From: Labrenzia sp. THAF82 | GTDB lineage: Bacteria > Pseudomonadota > Alphaproteobacteria > Rhizobiales > Stappiaceae | Assembly (NCBI RefSeq): GCF_009363435.1 | Contig: NZ_CP045354.1 | Location: forward strand, 1,826,501 to 1,890,500 | DNA: 64,000 nt | Reading direction: 5' to 3' | Part shown: positions 26,040 to 34,283 of the stretch, piece by piece | Layout: each line of letters opens with the position of its first letter | Position numbering within the stretch: position 1 is the stretch's first letter | The notes under the pieces: generated by a model | The model's input: only the letters and a program-made list of their open reading frames with translations | Database searches by the model: none | Told to the model about the DNA's origin: nothing | Program-made: the position numbers and the translations under genes

Positions 26040-27659
26040 TCAATCGAAAAGCGTTGCGATGTTGGTTTTGATCCGGTCGCCGATATAAAGCGCCAAAGCC
26101 TGGATCGTTGAGGTTGGATTGACCGCGCCAGCGGTCACGAAGATGGACCCGTCGACAATGAAGAGGTTCTTCACATCGTGGCTTCGGCCCCACGCGTTGA
26201 CGACCGATCTACCCGGATCGTCTCCCATGCGGCACGTGCCCATCTGATGCCAGCCAGCGCGCCACCAAACGCTGTCATCACCCTTGGCCAGGATCTGTTT
26301 CGCTCCGGCGGCCAGGAGAAGTTCTTTTGCTTTCGCCTCGCCGTGGCGAAGCATTTTGCGTGTGTTGTCACCAAGCGTGTAGGTGATCTTCGGCGCGGGT
26401 ATGCCGTCGCTGTCGGTCAGTTCCGGATCAAGGCTGACACAATTTGCTTCTTCGGGAAGATCTTCGGAAACAACAGTCAAACCCGCCAGATAGGGATAGA
26501 CATTGTCCATGATCTCCCTGTGTTCAGCACCCCAGGGGATCGGGTTGTCGATCCCATAGCCTCCAAGCGCGAATGTCATCGGGGTCGTTGAGCGGCCTGA
26601 GTGCAATCCATAACCACGAACGAAATCGCGTTCTGGATCCGTTTCGTAGAACTCCTGCGAGAGGATCGAACAGGCCATCGGACCTTCGTGCCCACGCATG
26701 GGTTCATCGAAGACACCGGCTACGCCTGTCAGTGGATGAAACATCAGGTTCTTGCCAACCAGGCCGGACCTGTTGGCCACTCCTTCAGGAAAGAGTTTCG
26801 ACTTTGAATTCAACAGTAGTCGCGGCGTTCCAACACCATTGCAGGCGACGACGACCAACTCCGCTTTCTGCTCATGCAGCTTGCCTTCCGCATCGTGATA
26901 AAGAACTCCCGTTGCAAAGCCGGTCTCCTGATCGATTACGATCTCGCGGACACGGGAATTGGTTCTGAGTTCGACGCCTGCATTTTCCAGTATCGGCCAA
27001 TAAGTGAAGTTGGTGCCGCCTTTGGCCCCTGCAGCGCAGCCCAGATCGCACGTTCCGGCATTCACGCATTTTTGCCGGCCGTCCCTGTCCTTGCTCAGGA
27101 TGGCGACGTCCGAAGGCCACCAGTGCCAGCCCAGTTTGTTGAAACCTTTCGCGAGGGTCTGACCGAGATGTCCGATCGGTATCGGTGGGAGTGGCGGGGA
27201 ATAGTCTGGATATCCCGGATTGCCACCCAGCCCCGAGACGCCCGTGTTCTCATCGTTCAAATTGTAAAACGGCTCGAGAGTGGCGTAGTCCACCGGCCAA
27301 TCTTCCGCGACGCCGTCCAAAGTTCGTGTTCTGAAGTCCGATGGTTTCATCCTCGGCCAGTGGCCTAGAAAATTGATGGTCGATCCACCGACGCCATTCC
27401 AGTTCACAGGTGTGATGCAGCTGTCATCTGAATTTATCGGATAGTCCTGCTTCAGTTTCCTGACATTCGGATCGCATGAAAATGCGCCATAGCGGGCAAG
27501 CTCATAGTCTTCCCTACGGCTCGGAAAATCCTTGTCCTGCAAATGATCACCTTGTTCCAGGCAAAGGATGCGCATCCTGGTTTCCAGAAGGGACCAGGCG
27601 ATTGCAGCGCCCGAGGCTCCGGCACCGATTATCAGGACGTCGACAGGTTCGTTGGTCAT
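26040..27659 (-). CDS. GMC-family FAD-dependent sugar/alcohol dehydrogenase (gluconate 2-dehydrogenase large-subunit type)
   Basis: Flavoprotein of 539 aa. The N-terminal dinucleotide motif is VLIIGAGASGAAIA, with WNGVGGSTINFLGHWPR in the GMC signature position. A cysteine-rich segment CVNAGTCDLGCAAGAKGG is typical of the membrane-associated gluconate/sorbitol-dehydrogenase subgroup. The catalytic region is WHQMGTCRMG and the C-terminus is VTAGAVNPTSTIQALAL. The start ATG at 27659 has GGAAAGGCAAG upstream. The small subunit is encoded immediately before it. No cytochrome c subunit gene lies in this operon. Confidence 0.88.
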   Translation of the reverse strand: MTNEPVDVLIIGAGASGAAIAWSLLETRMRILCLEQGDHLQDKDFPSRREDYELARYGAFSCDPNVRKLKQDYPINSDDSCITPVNWNGVGGSTINFLGHWPRMKPSDFRTRTLDGVAEDWPVDYATLEPFYNLNDENTGVSGLGGNPGYPDYSPPLPPIPIGHLGQTLAKGFNKLGWHWWPSDVAILSKDRDGRQKCVNAGTCDLGCAAGAKGGTNFTYWPILENAGVELRTNSRVREIVIDQETGFATGVLYHDAEGKLHEQKAELVVVACNGVGTPRLLLNSKSKLFPEGVANRSGLVGKNLMFHPLTGVAGVFDEPMRGHEGPMACSILSQEFYETDPERDFVRGYGLHSGRSTTPMTFALGGYGIDNPIPWGAEHREIMDNVYPYLAGLTVVSEDLPEEANCVSLDPELTDSDGIPAPKITYTLGDNTRKMLRHGEAKAKELLLAAGAKQILAKGDDSVWWRAGWHQMGTCRMGDDPGRSVVNAWGRSHDVKNLFIVDGSIFVTAGAVNPTSTIQALALYIGDRIKTNIATLFD

Positions 27660-27676
27660 CTTGCCTTTCCAGAGCC

Positions 27677-28126
27677 TCAAGCCAGCCGGTAGGCGGTGCC
27701 GCGGGCACGTACCGGGGTTGTCAATTCATCTATCAGAGCGTCGCTTTCCGGTTCCACGGGATATCCATCCGGGTGCACCGGGTGAGCGCCGACACCAAGC
27801 ATCGGGCGAATATCCGCCCGGCTGTAATAGGCGGTGTATGTGAGGCGAACGAGTTCGGTGAAGTCGGCCGGGTAGGCTGCTTCAACCTCCTTGAGAACAT
27901 CGACCCGCAGGTTCGATGAAAGGTTTTGGAAGTCGGGCGATTTCAGTGAGATTGCCTCCAGGAGCCGGATCACTGCTCCTGGAGACCGGTTTGAATAGGC
28001 AGTTGCCGTGAGGACACCATCGGCAACTGCCTTCACACCGGCAGACGGCATGCGCCGTGCACCGCCGGCCGGAATGATTTCGTCGAGAACTTTCAGGAGG
28101 AGCGTCTGAGTTTCTGCGGTCGACAT
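27677..28126 (-). CDS. Gluconate 2-dehydrogenase subunit 3-like protein
   Basis: Small subunit of 149 aa (Gluconate_2-dh3 family), with LLLKVLDEIIPAGGARRMPSAG near the N-terminus and LVRLTYTAYYSRADIRPMLG in the middle. In the classical three-subunit membrane enzymes this partner carries a Tat signal and takes the FAD subunit across the membrane. Here the N-terminus starts directly with the folded domain and no signal is visible. It starts at the ATG at 28126 after AGGAGG. The GMC gene follows after 17 bp. Confidence 0.8.
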   Translation of the reverse strand: MSTAETQTLLLKVLDEIIPAGGARRMPSAGVKAVADGVLTATAYSNRSPGAVIRLLEAISLKSPDFQNLSSNLRVDVLKEVEAAYPADFTELVRLTYTAYYSRADIRPMLGVGAHPVHPDGYPVEPESDALIDELTTPVRARGTAYRLA

Positions 28127-28135
28127 TGGCACCTC

Positions 28136-29359
28136 CTATCGCTGTCCGTTGCCTGCCGGGCGTGACAGCGCGTCAATCGCCACGGCAAGAAGAAGAATGG
28201 CGCCCGAGAACATCAATTTGTCTGCTGCACTCGCTCCAGATAGGTCCAGACCATTGCCCAAAGACCCGATAACAAGTGCTCCAAGGATTGCGTTCCAGAC
28301 AGAACCGCGACCGCCAAACAGAGACGTGCCGCCGATGACTGCCGCACCAATGCTTTCCAGCAAAAGGGAACCGCCGGCGAAAGCGGTATAGGATACGGAC
28401 CCGTAGCGGGATGCTCCGAATATGCCGCCGATTGCAGCCAGAAGGCCAACAATCCCGAAGGCTGCTACACGGATGCGCTTGACATTCATGCCAACGCGCC
28501 GCGCGCTTTCGGCATTGCCACCGACAGCGAAGATCGATCTGCCGAAGGGTGTCGAGGTCGTGACCCAGCCGACGATTGCGGTGACACCTGTCAGCAGAAC
28601 GATCAGGAGTGGAACCGATCGATAGGCGTTCATCGTCAGGACTGCTGCAAAGACAATAATCGCAAAGAACGCGACCTGCCCCCAAAGCGTGGTGGCGGTG
28701 TCGAGTTCAAGGCCTCGAAGTTTGCGCTCTGCCTGACGGCGCAAAGCCAGCGCGGCGATTGCAACGACAAGGAGGGTTGCGAGTAGGAGGCCCCAAATAT
28801 CTGGTACCAGGATGCGCGCGATGGCCCGAACGAAAGGGTCGCCTATGTTGAGGTTTCCCGTCGGCAGGATTTTCTGCATCAAACCCTGGTAGCCAAGCAA
28901 ACCGGCTAGCGTGACAACAAAGGAGGGTATGCCAACATATGCGATCAGTAACCCTTGTGCTGCCCCCATAACGATGCCAACGGCCATGACAATCAGGCAA
29001 GCTGCCCAACCCGGGATACCAGCGAGCACGAGGACGCCAAGAAGGGCGGCACAAACACCCGCCGTGGCTGCTGCGGAGAGGTCGATCTCTCCCAAAAGCA
29101 GAACAACGGTTATTCCGACGGCCAGTGTCGCGATCACCGCTGACTGCATGAACAGATTGTATATGTTGCGCGGTGAGAGAAAGATGAAACGGATACTGGT
29201 TGCATCCTGATCACCCCAGAATTCCCATATGGGGAGTGCTATCCCGAAATAGAGCCAGATTGCTGCCAAGGCGAGAAGCACTGGCACGAACGAACCGAGG
29301 CGCGTCTCGCGCAGCCGTCGCAGCCGTTCAACCGGCGAAAATGAAGAGTTAGGCTGCAT
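28136..29359 (-). CDS. Sugar ABC transporter permease, XylH/FrcC-like
   Basis: A 407-aa CUT2 permease with about ten membrane segments. LLLGEIDLSAAATAGV, AVGGNAESARRVGMNV and a late GGTSLFGGRGSVWNAILGALVIG are typical of XylH-type proteins. The start overlaps the ATPase stop by 11 bp. It works with the adjacent ATPase and receptor. Confidence 0.9.
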   Translation of the reverse strand: MQPNSSFSPVERLRRLRETRLGSFVPVLLALAAIWLYFGIALPIWEFWGDQDATSIRFIFLSPRNIYNLFMQSAVIATLAVGITVVLLLGEIDLSAAATAGVCAALLGVLVLAGIPGWAACLIVMAVGIVMGAAQGLLIAYVGIPSFVVTLAGLLGYQGLMQKILPTGNLNIGDPFVRAIARILVPDIWGLLLATLLVVAIAALALRRQAERKLRGLELDTATTLWGQVAFFAIIVFAAVLTMNAYRSVPLLIVLLTGVTAIVGWVTTSTPFGRSIFAVGGNAESARRVGMNVKRIRVAAFGIVGLLAAIGGIFGASRYGSVSYTAFAGGSLLLESIGAAVIGGTSLFGGRGSVWNAILGALVIGSLGNGLDLSGASAADKLMFSGAILLLAVAIDALSRPAGNGQR

Positions 29360-30167
29360 TATTCGCCCCGTTGTCCAATCCGGCAGTCATGGCAACGACA
29401 ATTTCGTCGGCTGTGGTCTCGGGTGTTTTCCAGGTTGCGACATTGGCTCCGTGGCGCAGAACGCAGATCCGGTCGGAAACTTCGAAAATGTCGCGCATAT
29501 TGTGAGAGATGTAGACAACGGCATGGTCGGTGTCGCGCAGCCGTTTGACGACATCCAGAACCTGCCGGGTCTGTGCAACACCCAGAGCCGCAGTCGGTTC
29601 GTCCAGCATCACGACACTGCACTCCGCGCCGACGGCCCTGGCAATGGCAATCGCCTGGCGTTGTCCGCCCGAAAGGCCACCGACTTTGGCACGCACGGAT
29701 TTGAGCGTTCGTACCTGAAGCCGGTCTATGGCGGCTTGGGCGCGAACTTCCATCTCAAGATCATCGAGGGGGCGCAAGATGCGCGGTAGAAACTGCCAGC
29801 CGGATTTCACCGGTTCAGCTCCAAGCGAGAGATTGGCCGCGACATCAAGGTTCTCGCAAAGGGCCAGATCCTGATAAACAATCTGAATGCCAAGTGCGCC
29901 GGCATCATGAGGATTGCTGATCACGACCGGCTTTTCGTCGATGAAGAAATCACCTTCGTCTGACGTGAGCGCCCCGGCCAGAATTTTCATGAGCGTCGAC
30001 TTGCCGGCGCCATTGTCGCCGACAAGTGCCATGACCTCACCGCGCGCAACCTCGAAGTCGACGCCCTTGAGTGCGTGAACACCACCAAAGCGTTTTTCGA
30101 TGCCCGCAACGCGCAAGTGCGGTGGCGGGGCCGTCGGCCCCACCTGCTTGTTGTTTTCCAAAGACAT
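29349..30167 (-). CDS. Sugar ABC transporter ATP-binding protein, single-domain FrcA type
   Basis: 272 aa with one nucleotide-binding domain only: Walker A GDNGAGKST, signature LSGGQRQAIAIARA, Walker B SVVMLDEPTAALG and H-loop ISHNM. CUT2 ATPases usually carry two fused domains (about 500 aa); the single-domain form is that of rhizobial fructose (FrcA) and related importers and would act as a homodimer. It lies 11 bp from the receptor gene. Confidence 0.9.
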   Translation of the reverse strand: MSLENNKQVGPTAPPPHLRVAGIEKRFGGVHALKGVDFEVARGEVMALVGDNGAGKSTLMKILAGALTSDEGDFFIDEKPVVISNPHDAGALGIQIVYQDLALCENLDVAANLSLGAEPVKSGWQFLPRILRPLDDLEMEVRAQAAIDRLQVRTLKSVRAKVGGLSGGQRQAIAIARAVGAECSVVMLDEPTAALGVAQTRQVLDVVKRLRDTDHAVVYISHNMRDIFEVSDRICVLRHGANVATWKTPETTADEIVVAMTAGLDNGANNAA

Positions 30168-30178
30168 GGATTGCCCGG

Positions 30179-31240
30179 TTACTTGCAGAAATCGGTTGCT
30201 GCGGCTTCGCCCTGGCAGACCATTTCCTTTGTGATCGATGGGTCGTTTTCGATGACGTAGGCAACACCCTCAGCACCAATGGCGGAATAGGAGCCAACTG
30301 GAACATAGGCGACTTCGGCCCCTACGCCATTCTTGACCTTTTGCGGAGCCAGATCGGCAAAGTCCTCACCCTTGATGAGCCTCACAGTCACCTTGGCCGC
30401 TGCGTTTGCCATATCGGCAAGCGGACGCCAGCCACATTGTGTCTGCTTGCCGAGAAGCATCAGCTGTTGGGCCTGAACCGTGCAATCCAGCCCGGAAACC
30501 GGCATCGTTCCGGCCATGCCCTGTTCTTCCAGTGCCGCAATGGCAGCGCCGGCGTTACCATCATTTGACGAGACAACACCCTGAACATTGTTGTTGAGCT
30601 GGGTCAGGGCCTGATCCATGGAGCGCCTGGCAATTGCCGGGTCCCAACCCTGTGTCCAATTTTCATACCCCATGATGCGCTTGCCACTGTCAAACAGGGG
30701 GGTAAGAGCGCGCAATTGTCCATTGTGAATGACCGCAGCATTCGGATCCGTCGGAGAGCCCTTGAGCAGAACCAGGGTGTCGCCGTCCTTGGTGTTTTCA
30801 ATGACGTGACTGGCCTGATCGAAACCCATTCCCTCCAAGTCCGCCTGCACCCAGAAAGAGGTGTTCGCCGAATTGATCATTCGGTCATAGGCGATTGTTG
30901 GCACGTCTTCTTCCGCAGCCATATCCGCGATGACCGCGGAGCTTTCACCGTCAATGGGAATGACGACAAGCACTTTTGCCCCTTGCGTGAGCGCTTGTTC
31001 GGCCTGGCGTTGTTGTACGGACGTGTCGTTGTTGGCGTTGAAGACTTCCACCCGAACGTCCGGGGCGATTTCCTTCATTGTCGATACGAAAGCTGCCGCA
31101 TCCTGCTGTTCCCAGCGTGGATTTACATTCTCTGGCAACAGCAAGGCAACCATGTCCTCCGCGGCGGCTGCCCCGGCTCCCAAAAGTGTGGCCAATGCCG
31201 TGCCTGTTATCAATAAGCCTTTCATAGTGCTTGGAAACAT
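30179..31240 (-). CDS. Sugar ABC transporter substrate-binding protein, XylF/CUT2 type
   Basis: Periplasmic receptor of 353 aa with signal peptide (MKGLLITGTALATLLGAGAAAAED). Segments LLLPENVNPRWEQQD, LVVIPIDGESSAVIADMA, VPTIAYDRMI and VVSSNDGNAGAAIAALEEQG resemble xylose-binding XylF. It ends with a Cys-containing VCQGEAAATDFCK. The start at 31240 follows GAGGAGGATAGG; a second ATG at 31225 is possible. First gene of the seven-gene minus operon. Confidence 0.88.
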   Translation of the reverse strand: MFPSTMKGLLITGTALATLLGAGAAAAEDMVALLLPENVNPRWEQQDAAAFVSTMKEIAPDVRVEVFNANNDTSVQQRQAEQALTQGAKVLVVIPIDGESSAVIADMAAEEDVPTIAYDRMINSANTSFWVQADLEGMGFDQASHVIENTKDGDTLVLLKGSPTDPNAAVIHNGQLRALTPLFDSGKRIMGYENWTQGWDPAIARRSMDQALTQLNNNVQGVVSSNDGNAGAAIAALEEQGMAGTMPVSGLDCTVQAQQLMLLGKQTQCGWRPLADMANAAAKVTVRLIKGEDFADLAPQKVKNGVGAEVAYVPVGSYSAIGAEGVAYVIENDPSITKEMVCQGEAAATDFCK

Positions 31241-31262
31241 CCTATCCTCCTCGTCGATGTTT
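31235..31262. promoter_or_regulatory. Two GATGTTT half-sites at the start of the sugar operon
   Basis: AAACATC (31235-31241) and GATGTTT (31256-31262) flank the ribosome site and first codon of the receptor gene. These are the same 7-mers that form the perfect palindrome at 32179-32193 before the GntR regulator gene, but 14 bp apart instead of 1. They may be separate half-sites, or coincidence. Confidence 0.25.
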
Positions 31263-31423
31263 CAGCGCTTTCAGCGCCGGATCTTCTGGTGGAATTCCTT
31301 CGATTAAGCGATCGATCCGGCGGGACGAGTAAGGTTCCAAACAAGCTCGAACCGCCGGCCACTAGCCTGACCACCAACAGGCGTGAAGTTCTGCAACTGC
31401 CCCTCCAGGCAGGCGAGTGTTTC

Positions 31424-32167
31424 CTATTTTCCGCTGGCCCCTGACATGATGTGAGCAAGGCGCTCGCGAGTGTCCTCCAGATGTTCTTTCATGGCAGCTT
31501 CTGCCGCCGCAGCGTCTTGCGCTTCGATTGCGGCGAGCACTTTTTGATGAAGGGGAACGGAACGCTTGTTGTCCCTTGGGTCGGCATTAGTCAGTCGGAT
31601 TGAGCTTAAAAGCGCAGAAAAGATCACACCTTCCATTGCCATCAGGACTTCATTGTTTGCCGCACGAAGCACAGCACGGTGAAACAGGGCGTCCGCCACC
31701 ACGTAATCCTGGATCTCCGAAGCGCTTTCCATCTTTTGTTGCGCAGCACGGATTTCATCGATTTGAGCCTTGGTCGCTGATTTTGCCGCCCAGGCCGCCG
31801 CACTCGGTTCGAAAACCTGACGCACATCGAGCAGCTGATTTAAGAAGCTGGGTCTTGGCTCAACGCTGAGATGCCACGCCAGGACATCATCATCCAAAAG
31901 GTTCCAGCTGGCGCGCCGCCGGACGCGTGTGCCGCTGCCGCGCTTAACCTCCAGAAGCCCCTTTGCAACCAAAAGTTTGACCGCTTCGCGAACCACAGAC
32001 TTTGAAACGCCAAACCGCTCGCAAAGCTTGTTCTCGTCGTCGATCAGGTCGCCCTCACGAACGACACCTCCGACGATGCGCCTGCCTAATTCGCGGCAAA
32101 CCTGCGTCGAAAGCGACGGAACAACACCAGCGGTGTCTTTGAGATCATAGTAGAGCAATTCAGACAT
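31424..32167 (-). CDS. GntR-family regulator, FadR (FCD) subfamily
   Basis: 247 aa. The N-terminal winged helix (IVGGVVREGDLIDDENKLCERFGVSKSVVREAVKLLVAKGLLEVKRGSG, shown here only by its ends) is followed by an all-helical FCD ligand domain (LLDVRQVFEPSAAAWAA, FHRAVLRAANNEVLMAM, HQKVLAAIEAQDAAAAEAAM) with the metal-binding Asp/His pattern. It lies 183 bp upstream of the importer operon in the same direction and is its likely regulator. A sugar acid is a common ligand for this subfamily. Confidence 0.88.
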   Translation of the reverse strand: MSELLYYDLKDTAGVVPSLSTQVCRELGRRIVGGVVREGDLIDDENKLCERFGVSKSVVREAVKLLVAKGLLEVKRGSGTRVRRRASWNLLDDDVLAWHLSVEPRPSFLNQLLDVRQVFEPSAAAWAAKSATKAQIDEIRAAQQKMESASEIQDYVVADALFHRAVLRAANNEVLMAMEGVIFSALLSSIRLTNADPRDNKRSVPLHQKVLAAIEAQDAAAAEAAMKEHLEDTRERLAHIMSGASGK

Positions 32168-32178
32168 GAGATGATATT

Positions 32179-32193
32179 AAACATCTGATGTTT
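32179..32193. promoter_or_regulatory. Perfect palindrome AAACATCTGATGTTT upstream of the GntR gene
   Basis: Arms AAACATC and GATGTTT around a central T, 12 bp before the regulator's start codon. Odd-centred palindromes of this size are usual for FadR-type GntR proteins, so autoregulation is likely. A further half-site AGATGTTT is at 32203-32210. A separate repeat GCATGAT-N7-ATCATGC lies at 32215-32235. Confidence 0.65.
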
Positions 32194-32360
32194 TGATTGT
32201 CCAGATGTTTTTGTGCATGATCGTGAGAATCATGCGGGACTTGCAAACAACTCTGCAATTTGTGCCATGACCTTGAAGGCGAAGAGGGAGCCGGGTGACC
32301 AAGTCGATTGTTGCCGATCCCAAGCCAAACTGTGCGTGCCAGATGCAAAGGTCATCAAAA

Positions 32361-33107
32361 TCAGTGTTGGCCGAATAAGGTGCCAAAATCGGGTCGCGGT
32401 TCATTGATGTTTGCGAGCCGCAGCATGTGCCATGCCAGTGCCTGATTGCTGCTGATGATCGGCACGCTGATCGCGTGTTCAATTTTCTTGAGTATATTCA
32501 ATGTTCTGAGGTTTGTGCATGAAACGACGATTGCATCGCAAGGAGCTTTCGCGGCGATCCGCTTGGCTGCGTGAATGATCGACTGCTCACTGATCCGCGC
32601 AACGACCCTGTCATTGCCTTCCTCAAAGGATCCGAATCCCGCAATTTCAAAACCGGCATCAATCAGTTTCAAACGCATGCGCTCAGATACGTCCGGCACA
32701 TAGGGTGTTATGAAACCGAGCCTTTCTGCACCGAGCTCTCGTCCTGCGGCAATAACAGCGGCTAAAGGGTCAGAAACCAGGGCGTTGGGATAGACCGTTT
32801 GAATGGCACGGGCAACGTTCTGCGAGCCGATCACCGTTGAGGCCGAAGTGCATCCATACCCGATCACATCGAAATCAAGCGATTGCGGCAAGAGGCCTGC
32901 CGAATACGGCAGATCTCTCTCCATTTTGGCAAGCGTGTCGGCACGAACGTCGGACACCATTGGAATGCGGCTGTGATAAAGCGCGACACCGTCGAGTGCC
33001 ATGAGCCTGGAAAATTCTGGCTCCAGCGTTTCGTCGGTCGCAAGAACGATCACGCCCATCGTTGCCCGCGTTCCGATCCCTGCATCCGTGTCGAATTCCA
33101 GTTTCAT
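32361..33107 (-). CDS. Asp/Glu racemase-superfamily protein (maleate isomerase/arylmalonate decarboxylase-like, EutA-like)
   Basis: 248 aa with the two catalytic cysteines of this superfamily: C86 in GYGCTSAS and C197 in VSCTNLRT. The first motif is that of maleate cis-trans isomerase, arylmalonate decarboxylase and EutA of ectoine utilisation, rather than of classic aspartate racemase. It is the third gene of a minus operon with an M20 amidohydrolase and an M24 hydrolase. Racemisation or isomerisation of an amino-acid-derived intermediate is likely, but the substrate is unknown. Confidence 0.82.
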   Translation of the reverse strand: MKLEFDTDAGIGTRATMGVIVLATDETLEPEFSRLMALDGVALYHSRIPMVSDVRADTLAKMERDLPYSAGLLPQSLDFDVIGYGCTSASTVIGSQNVARAIQTVYPNALVSDPLAAVIAAGRELGAERLGFITPYVPDVSERMRLKLIDAGFEIAGFGSFEEGNDRVVARISEQSIIHAAKRIAAKAPCDAIVVSCTNLRTLNILKKIEHAISVPIISSNQALAWHMLRLANINEPRPDFGTLFGQH

Positions 33108-33116
33108 AAGGTCACC

Positions 33117-34283
33117 TCAGATGACGGGAAGGTCGCGGGAGGCGCGTTCGGAAAGCAACTGCGCACCATCTTCGCGAATGACGATGTTTTCCTCATGAAC
33201 CATGATCCGGGCATCGCCATAACTCAGCGAGGGCTCCAGCGTCAGGACCATGTTCTCCACGATGGGCGTGTGATCAAAGGGAGCGTGCGAAGGCCATTCG
33301 GTGAGTTGCATACCCAGTCCGTGACCCAATCGGCCAACATCACCACCCCTGTCGTCCAGCTCCGCGATAACGCTCCGCATGACCTGATAAAGCTGATGAC
33401 AAGTGATGCCGGCACGGGCGGCATTGATCCCCGCTTCGGTCGCGCGCCACAGCACGTCATAAGCTTTCTGGGCAGCCTCGTCGGCGGGCCCGACGGCAAA
33501 ATTGCGATCGAAATCGCAGTAGTATCCATCCCAGACAGCGCCCGTGTCCAACATCAGGACGTCACCACGAGCCAAGGGGCGGCGAGAGGGGGGTGAAATC
33601 ACATCATGGTACCCACCTTGGTCCGCACCACCGACAAGATACGGAACATCGTCGGCTCCTTGCGCGAGGCCTTCTCGGCGAAATGCGCGAAACAAGTCTT
33701 CAAACGGTTGCCCCTCGTGTGCCAGCTCAGGAACCTTCGCAAATGTCCGTGAGCCAATGGCACAAATGTGTGCCAGTTTTTCGATTTCCCGTTCGGACTT
33801 GATCATGCGCAAAGACCTAACAAGGCCAGTCGCGTCAGCAATTGAAAGGTTCGGGAGACCTTGTAACAGCCTTTCATAGTCGCCCAGTGGCATACGAAGT
33901 CCGGTTTCGTGGCCTTTCATCACGCCAAGCGTTTTTCGTTCTCTCGCAAGCGGTGTGAGCAGCTCCGTCAAAAGGCTCATACCGTCGTCTTCAGGGCAGG
34001 GCGCGCTCCAGGTGCGGATGTCGTCCAGCCAGGTGCTGTGCATCAGCTGCGCACCGATTTCTGGAATGATAGCAATCGGTTTGCCAGTTGAAGGTAGATA
34101 GAGAAACCACGGACGGGTCGGGCTTTGCCAAAACAAAGTCTGAAAACCACTGAAGTATCGAATTTCGGGCTCACTGGTGAAAAGGATCCCATCGATAGCA
34201 GCTGCAGCCATACGAAATTGGGCCCGGTGCGTCCGCGCCTCAAATTCTGTTTCGGGAAATCCACGGGAAGGCACTTCGGTCAT
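33117..34283 (-). CDS. M24-family (Xaa-Pro aminopeptidase-like) metallohydrolase
   Basis: 388 aa. An N-terminal creatinase-like domain (DGILFTSEPEIRYFSGF) is followed by a pita-bread catalytic domain. All five metal ligands are present: D246 and D257 (LDTGAVWDGYYCDFDR), H321 (GHGLGM), E350 (LTLEPS) and E364/E365 (HEEN). Relatives include proline dipeptidases, creatinase and the ectoine hydrolase DoeA/EutD. In this gene set an amidohydrolase-type reaction on a modified amino acid is more likely than general peptide turnover. Its start overlaps the M20 gene stop (ATGA) and it ends 9 bp before the racemase-like gene. Confidence 0.85.
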   Translation of the reverse strand: MTEVPSRGFPETEFEARTHRAQFRMAAAAIDGILFTSEPEIRYFSGFQTLFWQSPTRPWFLYLPSTGKPIAIIPEIGAQLMHSTWLDDIRTWSAPCPEDDGMSLLTELLTPLARERKTLGVMKGHETGLRMPLGDYERLLQGLPNLSIADATGLVRSLRMIKSEREIEKLAHICAIGSRTFAKVPELAHEGQPFEDLFRAFRREGLAQGADDVPYLVGGADQGGYHDVISPPSRRPLARGDVLMLDTGAVWDGYYCDFDRNFAVGPADEAAQKAYDVLWRATEAGINAARAGITCHQLYQVMRSVIAELDDRGGDVGRLGHGLGMQLTEWPSHAPFDHTPIVENMVLTLEPSLSYGDARIMVHEENIVIREDGAQLLSERASRDLPVI

